A stretch of 64,000 nucleotides of DNA, from positions 6,207,501 to 6,271,500 of the forward strand of contig NC_132974.1 of the NCBI RefSeq assembly GCF_047496725.1, in the 5' to 3' direction. A program made the position numbers and the translations under genes. The stretch comes from Anoplolepis gracilipes. Its lineage: Eukaryota; Arthropoda; Insecta; Hymenoptera; Formicidae. The stretch's first letter is position 1. The number at the start of each line of letters is the position of its first letter. Below the pieces are notes generated by a model, which saw nothing but the letters and a program-made list of their open reading frames with translations, searched no databases and had not been told where the DNA came from. Shown here piece after piece: positions 52,001 through 59,484 of this stretch.

Positions 52001-53829
52001 CGGCGGACAAAGTAGGTAAAAACCAGGTCAACAGAATCGTACGCAGTTTCCCAGCGACCGCAGGTATCATCTTTTTTCTCCCTTTCTATTTCTGTCTCTG
52101 CAATTATGCTTGCATTCACATACGCGATGGAAGCGGTATCGATAATTACACCCGACGGTATAATTAACGTGCGGTAGCGTGGGCTGAAGGATGTGTCTTA
52201 TGTCTTCTTTTCTTTTGCAAGGCTCGCTGCCGATAAAATGCTCACCTCCTTTAGAAATTCAACGGACGTGTGTTACGGAATGGAGTATTACGGAAGAACG
52301 GGGAAGGAGTTGGAAAATACAGCGAGAGGTTTCCATATAGCGGGCAGTTCTCGTATTTCCCGAGCATCAAGAATCAACGGTCGGTGTCCTAGTGAAAGCG
52401 AGTTAGTAATTTAATTCGTTGTTAATTAACGCTAACGCGCGCCCGCGAATTCGCAATTTCGAGACGCGAGAGAGATAAAGTTTACGATATAAGAATTAAC
52501 TGTGGAACATTACGCCGGAAGTAAAAAATCTCCAATCTCTTTAGAAAACATGATACAATAGATTTTTAAGCTATTTTCTTTGGGAAAAAAAAAAAATTAA
52601 CGTTCCATTTCTTCAAAAATATTTAAATAATGATTTTTCGAGAGATTTTGTTTTTGAAGAATTTATATAAATTTCTCGTGAAAGAGCAAATCTGACACAC
52701 AATTGAAATTATAATGTCCTCTGAACGGGATTCAGAGCGATTCTTGGGATTGACTTTTGAAACATCATGCTCGAAGGTCAATTTAAGACGAGCAATCAAA
52801 CGTTACCGGCTACTCGCAAAACAGGATCATTACGGACACCATTATCGGCGAAAATAAGCCGGCGCTTGAATTCCACTTTTTGCTTCGCATTGCAAAAAGA
52901 ACGAGACATATAATTGGTCGCTAAACTAGGTAATCTCCCAGCCTTCTTGTCGAGCAAAGAAATAATGATGCTCGAAAATACGAAGAAAATTTGCAGCATT
53001 CATCGTACATCAAAGTGGGGCGGTAGGTTGAAAAATTATTGTCAGTTAATAAATAAAAATGAATTTAGTCAGAAATTCGCGGTAGACCTTCGTTGATTAA
53101 TTCATTTCGCAAAAAGAGATAAATTTAACGTCTTATTCCATCGTCGAGTGTATGGATCTTCGCTTTGCTTCTTTTTCCCGATTTTTATTCATAAAAGCAA
53201 ATTATGCTCAAATTAAACCTGTCATCGATTTACGATGGTTATAATCTTGGTGAAAGTTCGTAACTCGTTCGCGAATTAAACTCCCTATCTTTTATATATA
53301 TCAGCTTAAAATAAATATCTTGAAATATGCGATCACTGAAGAAGATATTTTTAAAATTTTGCGTAAAGAATAATTTACACAGTTAATTTTATAAAGATAT
53401 TTTTAAGTAAGATAAAAATTTTATACATATTGTATATATAGAGCAGATGCTTTATTAAGATACAGATAAATAAGAACTTTGAGAAAAACAAGACGCAGTT
53501 TGCTTCAGAAAAATAAATGAAAAACAAACACGAGGGAGAAACTGGCGATCGACGATAGATTTTCTGTGTGGCGTCACATGCCATGACATCATCGACATCG
53601 AAAAATATGAACGTCGATATCTCTTGCCGTTAGAGAGACAACGCTAAGAAGAATCGCCTACACATGGCTTTTGCTTGGTCGGCATCGAGAAGGCAGGCGA
53701 TAACAGGCCTCGCCGTTACATAATAGCGTACACACGTTTATCGAGCGCGACGCGCCATGTGTCAGATTAAGCAAACAATTATTATGTCATCATAGAGTAA
53801 TTTGTGACTTTTCGTTCGTTCGTTCGTTC

Positions 53830-53875
<46 letters not shown>

Positions 53876-56800
53876 AAGAGAGAGATAGAATAAGGATTTT
53901 CCGAACGCCCTCAATTTTTGATCGCCTGGTTATTTAATATGCTTGATTTATTGCATTATCGACTCTACGAAGAATGATCAAATAAATTATAAATTTATGT
54001 ATTAACGCAAATTGTTAGAAGTAATAATCTTCTAAATATTTATCTTAATATTACAGTACAAAATCTATCTAATCGTAATTTTTTTATGATACGCACAGAA
54101 TAAAGACATTTGAATATTGGAGCCTTAATCGCGTGTAATTGTATGTGAAGCGATCTATAATTATTTCTAATGAAGAAAAATACATCTCTAGAACAGTTCA
54201 TTTTATTGACCTGTGGCTAGGAAAGGTTAACGGGGCAGCGGTCAAAGAACGCGGTGCGACGAAAGGGCAGCAGCCGGGCGTTATTCTGTGTTTTCCATAT
54301 CTGATCGGTGCGCGCAGCCTGGAATCGTGCGCCGCGCCGCGGAGATAAATCTGCATGTTGCCACCCTACCTTTCACTTGAGCACGTGAGTATGCATCTTG
54401 CTGCCCTCGGGGTAAGGTCGCGTAATAAGGCGTGAGTTTAAGAGCGAGCGCGGGTGGACGATAGCGTGAATTCACGGTAGAGAGGGTAGTTCCTACAAGT
54501 ACGCGACGCGAATCATCCCCGCACGTGACAATTGAGAGACAAGATGCCAATTAAAGTCTTTTATTACATACAAATAGTCTAAGAGATAATATAATAATTT
54601 AAATTTAAAAAAGATAAAGTTTCGCGATTTATATATTCATATCCGGATCATAAATATGTATAGAATTTAAATATATATTATATATATATATATGGAAGAT
54701 TGCCAAATAGTTAGCAATTTATATTGTGAAATATGTCGTATATTTGGTGAGGTGAGGCGACATTTATTAATCGTCGTGCGTCAATTTTATTCACAAGAAT
54801 GGAGAGCTTTTTACTTTTCTAATTGCAAGATTCAAATCAAAGCAACGCTGGCGCGTTCCGGAGAAATCGCGTAGTATGTGCCTGTGAACCTCTAATACAA
54901 TCCCCGCTGCATGCGGGGTCACGGGGAAAGAGAGAGCGAAAACGAGACTTATGCAAATTTTTGCTCGCTCGTCAGCGTAACCTTTCCGTGTCGCATAACT
55001 TCGTCGTGCGAGGATACCATCGTCACGATGACGATTTTAGTCGGCGTATTTTGATCGGCAAGTTTTAATCGTCGTTATTCATGTCACAATTCCACTATAA
55101 GGTGGGCTATGAAAAAATATTCATTCCGCGATTCTCATTCGCATTCGTAGAATGCGATTTTCATCGTCGAAACATGGCGAATGGTCGTCAGGCATAATTA
55201 CGTCACGATTGCAAAGTATGTGTAAATTATATTTTTAAAAAATAGAAAATTGAATTTATGCAAAATGTTAAGTAAACGTTTATGCATGAATGAATATATG
55301 TTATGCATGAATGAAGATATATATCGATGTAAAACACGTGTTGATTGTAGATTAATTTCTCGCAATCGGTGTATTATTTTCTCATTACGAGAGTAATTCT
55401 TGAACTTTACTTGTATCGAGTAATTTTAATTGAGTTTTTAATTAATATGCAAGATGAATATTAGACTCCAATTTCAATTAATATTTTGGGATTTTATATA
55501 ATTTTAAAGATATATAGAGTGTTACTTGCGAGAGAATAAGCTTTAGAATATTCATGGGTGTATAATTAGCATGTAAAACATGCGGAACCGCTCTAATAAC
55601 GCCTGAGATTGATCCCCCGGACTTTGCTATGACCGGAAGTTTGAATGTCCATGAAGGGGATGCACGACGCTTCGCGGAAGATTGCTATTAGCGCTTCACG
55701 GCTATTTTGAGTTCTATTAATATCTCTGAAATCAAGCGAAGCGCCGTGGCTTCTTCTGCCAAGCCCATGTATGATCTAATCGTGATCGTTGTGTATTCAC
55801 AGGGTGTAGCAAAGGAAATGGACTCAAAGTTGCGCGCATCTTCGATTCCAGATCTGACAATAAGGGGGAAAAAAAAAGAGAGAGTATAGAGCGAAAAAAA
55901 ACTTTCCTACTATAAATCTATTTAAAATTCTATTAACTTCTAACCGCTACTTTCGCCAGAGATGGCTTATTGCTTCACGTTAGTTGACTGTAAATATTTA
56001 ACGAGCTTCTTTACCTCCTGTGACATTTATGTCACAACAGTAATCCAAAGATTATAAATCAAAATTTATAAGAATAACTAATAATAAACAATAGAGAGGG
56101 TACTCTTGTCCAACGATGAGAACTATCTGGCCTTTCGAGAAGGTATCGCACGTAACATAGTAATTAATTACTGCAACCAATAATCGCATCGCCATGCTCA
56201 AATAAATCGCAGACCTCAGATAGACCTCCGAAAAGATAAAACAGACACGAAGATGAATTGCGGAGTGCTATTTTTTTTTTTTTTTTTTTTTTTTTTGCGG
56301 TCTTAACATTTTATGCTCCGATCGATTACGTAAACAGAATACGCTACGGTATGGATGAACTTTTGCTTTTGGTCGATACGGACTTTTCTATCAATCGAGA
56401 AGCGAAGGAAGTCAAGTATACGATTGCCGACGCGACATGTAATATTTGCGACCAAAATTTGAACAACCGGCGAACCGGGCAGTTACAAGGCCGTCCATTT
56501 TCAAGCAGGACGGTCCTAGCTTCGGTATGAATTACAGGCGCGGCGTCTGAAACAATATACCGTCGATATGTATTGCACGTGGTGCCTATCACGGCGACGC
56601 GATTCTATTCCGTATGCAATATTATGTAATGTCCACGACAGTGCAGATAGCGCAAATTAGCGACCTCATTGTATCGTCCGTTCAAGGAAATAAAGCTTTT
56701 TACATCATGAATATTTACCAAGGATACCTATGTTTTCCAAGAACCTATATAAAAGAAATAAAATTAACAATATTAAAAATAAAATACGATAAGACAACAA

Positions 56801-59484
56801 TACTCGTCATTTCACATTGGTATACTACGTGGAACACCGTTAACTTTGATTTAACGATACGTCAATATCTCCGTTCAGATCGGAATTTTTTACCTCAAAG
56901 ATGTATATGTATATTAATAATATTAAAAATAATGTTTAAGATGTATATTAATATATTTTTAACCTCCTCGTTTCCGGCAAAAAGAAATCAAATTAATAAT
57001 ATTAAAAATAAGGTTTAAGATGTATATTAATATACATCTTAAACCTTATTTTTAATATTGTTAATTTGATTTCTTTTTGCCGGAAACGAGGAGATAAAAA
57101 ATTCTGATCTGAACGGAGATATTGACGTATCGTTAAATCCAAGTCAACGGTGTTCCACGTGGTATACCGATGTGAAATACTGACGAGTATTCTTGTCTCA
57201 TCGTAGAACATACGATCCTTGGTAAATATTCATGATGTATACATGTAACGTTTAAGTTGCGAGGGAGATGAGGCGAGGTAGAGCGAGAGGGGTAAGAGGA
57301 ATCTTCCTGGCATGCAAAGTAAAAATCGCGCTACATGATAGACTCCATGGCTGCGCGATGGCAGCACGATACAAGCTGCTCTCGCGTGCATTGAATAACG
57401 ATATAGACCCGGGAATGACACGCGAGTGGCACACTCACGCAGTTTTTCATCATTACCGAGTTTTTACATTAAGCGATATCCCGTGGCGTCAAAAAATTTA
57501 ATCGGTTTACTCACCGTCAGATGACATTGCTAAAGGTAGTAGATCCCCGGCAGCCTTCAATTGATCAAACTTCTCTGTTAACAGGAGCATTCTGTAAGCA
57601 AAAGAAGAGCGAATTATTGACATGTTACAATTGATTGATTTTATTACAATAAATTCCGCTTATTTTTGACAAAAAAAAAGTCCCCCTATGATCACCCTGT
57701 CTCTCGAGTAAGCGTACAAACCTCGATGTCGATTGTCTATTGTTATACTTATCTGATAGCCAATCTTATGCAAATTAAAATTTTTTTTATCTTTTTGTAA
57801 AAGTAATTTTTTTCCTTAATTAAATTAATAAAATTTTTGCTGTTAAAATAATATTATATATCATATTATTCATTGTCAGATTATTTTTAATTAGATACAT
57901 AATACAAAAATACATATATTGTTATACATTTAACTAAAAATTATTCTCAAATAATATTGCGTTTTTGAAGTTACTTCAACTGCAAAAATTAATTAATTAA
58001 TCTATATAAATCTTAAAAACGTTATTTTCCAAAAAATAAAAATATTAATTTAAATTTTTATCATGATTTATATTTGTAAACTACTATATAAGTCCGAAAT
58101 AAAAAATTTCGGTACTCTAGCGACTAATAACTTATCTTGCTCGCTCTCTCTTCGGTCTCGGCAAGTTCCTAACTTTTAGGGCCCGGAAAGATAAGCGAGT
58201 TCACGAGACACACTTTTGCATCCGTGACCTCCGATTTATCGTCATATAAGCTGAATTTATTATAATACGTTAGACTACTTAATATATAGCGAGAAGAAGC
58301 CTTTCACAAACGATTGAATCACGATTAGAAAATATGCCAATCTCGCAGACTGAAAGCCGAAAAGAGAATCCGCTTTCACTGCTGGCTATTTCACTTACTT
58401 GGCTTGCGGCACATTGTGCTTTCGCTGCAAATCGACGCGTAATCTCTCCCCTACATGCCGATAGATATCCGCCAGTGTATTCAACGAGGTCTCTCGGACC
58501 TTTTCCGATGGATCCGACAACAATTTGACAATGCTCGGGATCACGCCCGATAGGGCCATCTCGTCTGCTCCGTGTCTGGAAAAAAACGTTTCATATATTT
58601 TATTATTCTATATATAATTATTTCATTTTAAATAAATGCAAACTTGCGACTTACTCATTCAAGGTTGTTGTTAACAAAATGAGAGCCTCCTCTCGTAATT
58701 TCGCATTTTTGTGACTGAAAGCCGGACGAAGTCTATCGAGAAGATTTTGAGGCGACATACACCCCTTCTCCATGATCTTTAAGAGTACCAACTGCGCCTT
58801 TTCTCTGGTAATATCTTTACTGTCACCTGCAATAAATGTAAATTTAATCATTAGTTCTCTATGCATGAGGATAATTTGAGATATGAAAGTCGGGAAAGGA
58901 GATACATTGTCGAATCGCACGGATGTGTCAACTTATTCTCTTCGCGGGAGAGCTGAAAGCGATCGGCGGACCGGTTCTCGACAAATATGGTGTACATCTG
59001 TCATAGACTTCAACCTCATTAAAGACATTTAAACTTCACTCCGTTCTATTTGAAACTCATTTAGCGATTAACTGATGATTCATTCAATATACGCAGCGAG
59101 AAACTCGCTTCTCAGATAAAAAAAGTCTACAAATAGTATAGTTTTCTAATTAAAAACTTAAATGACGTTAAATCATCTATGTTTTCGTATCACAAGTACT
59201 TTAAAAACACTCATAAGGAAAAATATAAGCTTCCGTCAATTATCATAAGCTGATAAATTATCGGTTGTCATAAATAATAATAGAAATTTTCTCAGCGCTG
59301 ATATCGATTCTTTCCCGAAGATAATTTACAAGACAAATGAGTGGAACAAATATTGCTATAATAATATTCTGGACTCACCTAGCCTATCTATTGTTGGTTG
59401 TATGATGGTAGAGATGTAAGGCTTAAAGTCTTGACCCATCCGATCCGCGAGATACGTCAGGATCTCTAAGCCGTTTTGAACAAC
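35781..59484 (-). CDS. CLASP: CLIP-associating protein CLASP (Orbit/MAST), long isoform, 5' end off the window
   Basis: Exons, in order of translation: 59484-59379, 58826-58655, 58575-58399, 57591-57515, 43424-43393, 43297-43213, 42512-42438, 41878-41721, 41642-41406, 41196-40943, 40836-40646, 40475-40353, 40152-40033, 39947-39855, 39770-39590, 39509-39281, 38656-38591, 38370-38039, 37896-37593, 37511-37330, 37233-37095, 37017-36888, 36802-36643, 36564-36351, 36269-36063, 35987-35781. They sum to 1416 codons plus TAA with every junction in phase. CLASPs bind microtubule plus ends and kinetochores, suppress catastrophe and promote rescue through TOG domains. Seen here: most of TOG1, a Ser/Arg linker, TOG2, an SxIP motif (EB1 docking), TOG3 and the C-terminal CLIP-interacting domain. 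The first exon(s), which should encode the start of TOG1, are not found up to base 64000. The junction 40353 is the least certain (two possible donors). Confidence 0.93.
36888..37511 (-). CDS. CLASP: CLASP linker between TOG3 and the C-terminal domain
   Basis: Three exons (37511-37330, 37233-37095, 37017-36888) encode a Ser/Pro/Arg-rich, probably disordered linker: SPGTPPPRAQSSPARTKAK, then an acidic EIDGGDENMEEVYK (the counterpart of the vertebrate DYDTENMNSEDIYSSLR region), then SSSVSPTQRGR-like repeats. Multiple SP/TP sites suggest phosphorylation control, as known for CLASPs (inference). Confidence 0.85.
37593..38370 (-). CDS. CLASP: CLASP TOG3 domain exons
   Basis: Exons 38370-38039 and 37896-37593 encode a full TOG-like HEAT array. 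It starts CGHKHWGDRKEGLVGLQHYL, continues with LRRVTDIFTKMFMDSHTKVF and TDLLGSIQTKIQRTLDIVRD, and ends MILSELPKYYQ. It lines up with human CLASP SNWSERKEGLLGLQ, GADLLGSVQAKVQKALDVTR and LLGALPKTFQ. The intron between them (37897-38038) contains an almost perfect AT palindrome. Confidence 0.92.
37919..37980. repeat. AT-rich palindrome in CLASP TOG3 intron
   Basis: AAATTTATTAACGTAATA and its exact complement flank a (TA)n core, giving a self-complementary stretch of about 60 bases inside the 142-bp intron between the TOG3 exons. Confidence 0.85.
38591..38656 (-). CDS. CLASP: CLASP 66-bp cassette exon (22 aa), possibly alternative
   Basis: Acceptor CCCATTAG/TCG and donor AAAG/GTTTGT bound a 66-bp phase-0 exon encoding SYSWSGSQPRLYRDLWDQSI plus PK. 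It fits between the ASD end of the 39281 exon and the DIKE start of the 38370 exon, and both neighbours are also phase 0, so it can be skipped without a frame change. The donor is weaker than the others in the gene. Composition (W, Y, R, P) is protein-like. Probably a cassette exon. Confidence 0.65.
39281..40475 (-). CDS. CLASP: CLASP Ser/Arg-rich linker exons with SxIP motif
   Basis: Exons 40475-40353, 40152-40033, 39947-39855, 39770-39590 and 39509-39281 encode the basic, Ser-rich region between TOG2 and TOG3, the microtubule-lattice and EB1 binding region in the family. It includes RQSGIPILQRP, which contains an SxIP (SGIP) motif at 40392-40381. It also includes QAAQRAKARTMYANISRQKA, SPSSRLNYATYN and the acidic GDHSDDSENSSICSERS that matches human HSDDDANSDASSACSERS. 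Many small exons here suggest alternative splicing. Confidence 0.88.
40646..41878 (-). CDS. CLASP: CLASP TOG2 domain exons
   Basis: Exons 41878-41721, 41642-41406, 41196-40943 and 40836-40646 encode TOG2, the arched TOG array. Marks are FSAKDLEEQMKIIKDTVGDD, DLRSQVAREACVTLAFLSQ, NLIQNSAKVVATAGAVAVRF, DALKKGIADSDAEARVFARK and NHFPEQAEILLNNLDASYKR, each readily matched to human CLASP2 TOG2 (for example KDLRSQVVREACITVAHLS). A short Ser-rich tail follows. Confidence 0.93.
42438..43424 (-). CDS. CLASP: CLASP TOG1-TOG2 linker exons, shared by both isoforms
   Basis: Three small exons (43424-43393, 43297-43213, 42512-42438) encode VGKDSDETDRA, then KSAPVKRLNMPPKRGQFGPA, then a Ser/Thr/Arg-rich PRSTTVKRTLSVRSA segment. 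The first corresponds in position to the vertebrate FDDEESVDG exon, where long and short CLASP isoforms converge. Confidence 0.85.
44227..44617. mobile_element. 391-bp MITE with CAGGGTGTATAC ends in a CLASP intron
   Basis: It starts CAGGGTGTATACTC and ends with the complement GTATACACCCTG, flanked by TATAA on both sides (44222-44226 and 44618-44622). Beneath the ends are repeats of CCCTGAGAATTCCAGG and TTCCAGGT in both orientations. No ORF. It lies between the alternative first exon and the shared exon of CLASP. A hAT-like or related DNA transposon derivative is plausible; the 5-bp duplication alone does not settle the family. Confidence 0.75.
44688..44895 (-). CDS. CLASP: Alternative first coding exon of CLASP (short isoform N-terminus)
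   Basis: From ATG at 44895 to donor TTAG/GTATAT, the exon encodes 69 residues plus one base. It begins MSDTAGMLIPNGHCCLHRGL and ends HCDIHKPPWLYPDL. It is in the same phase (1) as the long-isoform exon at 57515 and therefore joins correctly to 43424-43393. The joined product would be 1308 aa, lacking TOG1 but keeping TOG2, SxIP, TOG3 and the C-terminal domain. Six Cys/His residues and the Trp-rich segment do not match a family I know. In vertebrates, CLASP1/2 beta and gamma forms also replace TOG1 by a short unique N-terminus from an internal promoter. No in-frame ATG lies upstream, which supports this start. Confidence 0.72.
44896..45060 (-). promoter_or_regulatory. Presumed 5' UTR/promoter of the short CLASP isoform
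   Basis: If the exon at 44688-44895 is used as a first exon, its leader and promoter must lie immediately above 44895 or be joined from further upstream. The sequence turns AT-rich beyond about 45000. No TATA box is clear; this is a placement by inference. Confidence 0.25.
45061..47560. other. CLASP intron, no gene seen
   Basis: AT-rich with a (TC)n microsatellite at 46031-46079 and short GC-richer patches near 45.4-45.7 kb and 46.95-47.05 kb. No exon is supported on either strand. Confidence 0.5.
46031..46079. repeat. (TC)n microsatellite
   Basis: About 49 bases of TC dinucleotide in the long CLASP intron. Confidence 0.95.
47569..47580 (+). promoter_or_regulatory. TATA-box-like site in a GC-richer patch
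   Basis: CATATAAAAAGGG in otherwise CpG-containing sequence is a good plus-strand TATA match. It lies 1.9 kb before the candidate Cys-rich exon at 49475. The link to any transcript is speculative. Confidence 0.2.
49475..50861 (+). CDS. Candidate nested two-exon Cys-rich small protein (85 aa), unproven
   Basis: Exon 49475-49704 opens with ATG (an in-frame TAA lies 9 bases upstream) and ends at donor CGAG/GTCAGT. The next plausible acceptor, TTTTTAG, opens exon 50834 in phase and a stop follows after 9 codons. The product would be 85 aa, with an Arg/Gly/Pro-rich half then CQWCYCQVCH and, across the junction, TCLTC. That gives C-x2-C-x-C-x2-C...C-x2-C, a possible zinc-binding pattern. The exon is strikingly GC-rich for this window. 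I recognise no family. Against it: exon 50834-50945 is also open in another frame that continues into 52222-52340, so the true reading is unsettled. Confidence 0.28.
50834..52340 (+). CDS. Alternative candidate exon pair in the CLASP intron (unproven)
   Basis: Exon 50834-50945 (acceptor TTTTTAG, donor AACAG/GTAGGT) is open throughout in phase 0: NLSNVRISLTDPTYKGTPP then HKTDRLRKDDKLSAAMK. It joins in phase to 52222-52340 (acceptor TTTTCTTTTGCAAG), reading SLPIKCSPPLEIQRTCVTE and ending at TAG. The 52222 exon is also open in a second frame to about 52411. No start exon in phase with this reading is found: the 49475 exon ends in a different phase unless a weak CAA/GTGTGT donor is used. The family is unknown. 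Confidence 0.2.
51705..52070 (-). CDS. Unassigned 121-codon minus-strand ORF
   Basis: An ATG-initiated ORF (MIPAVAGKLRTILLTWFLP...) in the long CLASP intron. The first ~95 codons look GC-balanced and protein-like; the last ~25 become AT-rich and low complexity after a possible donor ACG/GTATTT at about 51784. That pattern would fit a real exon followed by intron. The phase does not match the next CLASP exon. No homology recognised; chance remains likely. Confidence 0.15.
   Translation of the reverse strand: MIPAVAGKLRTILLTWFLPTLSADIQNNLSRNIAKHKILHRGNLHSHGESRPIICTSGILDRTKWPDCSASPDPKTIQPGSGRFPFPKQLYCITVFHTHLSYYFIYFKNRKYNKTFIRVKF
53811..53887. repeat. (TTCG)n followed by (GA)n microsatellite
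   Basis: Four to five TTCG units abut about 55 bases of GA repeat with two AA interruptions, in the CLASP intron. Confidence 0.95.
54225..54550. promoter_or_regulatory. GC-rich island in the CLASP intron
   Basis: About 320 bases that are CpG-rich against an AT-rich background, with long open frames on both strands (an 89-codon minus ORF). Composition of the ORFs (Arg, Ala, Thr) looks like GC-driven noise. Possible internal promoter or enhancer; no motif proves it. Confidence 0.2.
56269..56296. repeat. Poly(T) tract
   Basis: A run of about 27 T residues in the CLASP intron. No adjacent retroelement body or target duplication is recognised. Confidence 0.9.
56703..57237. mobile_element. 535-bp palindromic MITE with TA flanks
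   Basis: The ends CATCATGAATATTTACCAAG and their exact complement are flanked by TA. The arms are similar over nearly the whole element (GTGGAACACCGTTAAC/CTTGG, CGTCAATATCTCCGTTCAGA, TTTCCGGCAAAAAGAAATCA) and meet at GATGTATATTAATATACATC near 57029. The left arm has a duplicated/inserted segment of about 60 bases around 56900-56960. No transposase. TA target sites suggest a Tc1/mariner-type MITE. Located 280 bases from a CLASP exon. Confidence 0.75.
57515..59484 (-). CDS. CLASP: CLASP TOG1 exons (partial, 5' exon missing)
   Basis: Exons 59484-59379, 58826-58655, 58575-58399 and 57591-57515. The reading begins VVQNGLEILTYLADRMGQDF, with TIIQPTIDRLGDSKDITREK (compare human AVIDRLGDSKDQVREQ), AFSHKNAKLREEALILLTTT, VRETSLNTLADIYRHVGERL and a tail LPLAMSSDG. 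About the first 70-90 residues of TOG1 are absent from the window. The first in-window exon has acceptor TTTTTACAG at 59485. Confidence 0.9.

Noticed and set aside
54281..54550. 89-codon minus-strand ORF
   Set aside because: Starts with ATG but composition tracks the local GC island and there is no partner exon or motif.
56269..56296. Poly(T) tract as the end of a retroposed gene copy
   Set aside because: No recognisable parent coding sequence or flanking direct repeats.
56614..57211. 134- and 69-codon ORFs
   Set aside because: They read the two arms of a palindromic MITE and share sequence by inversion.
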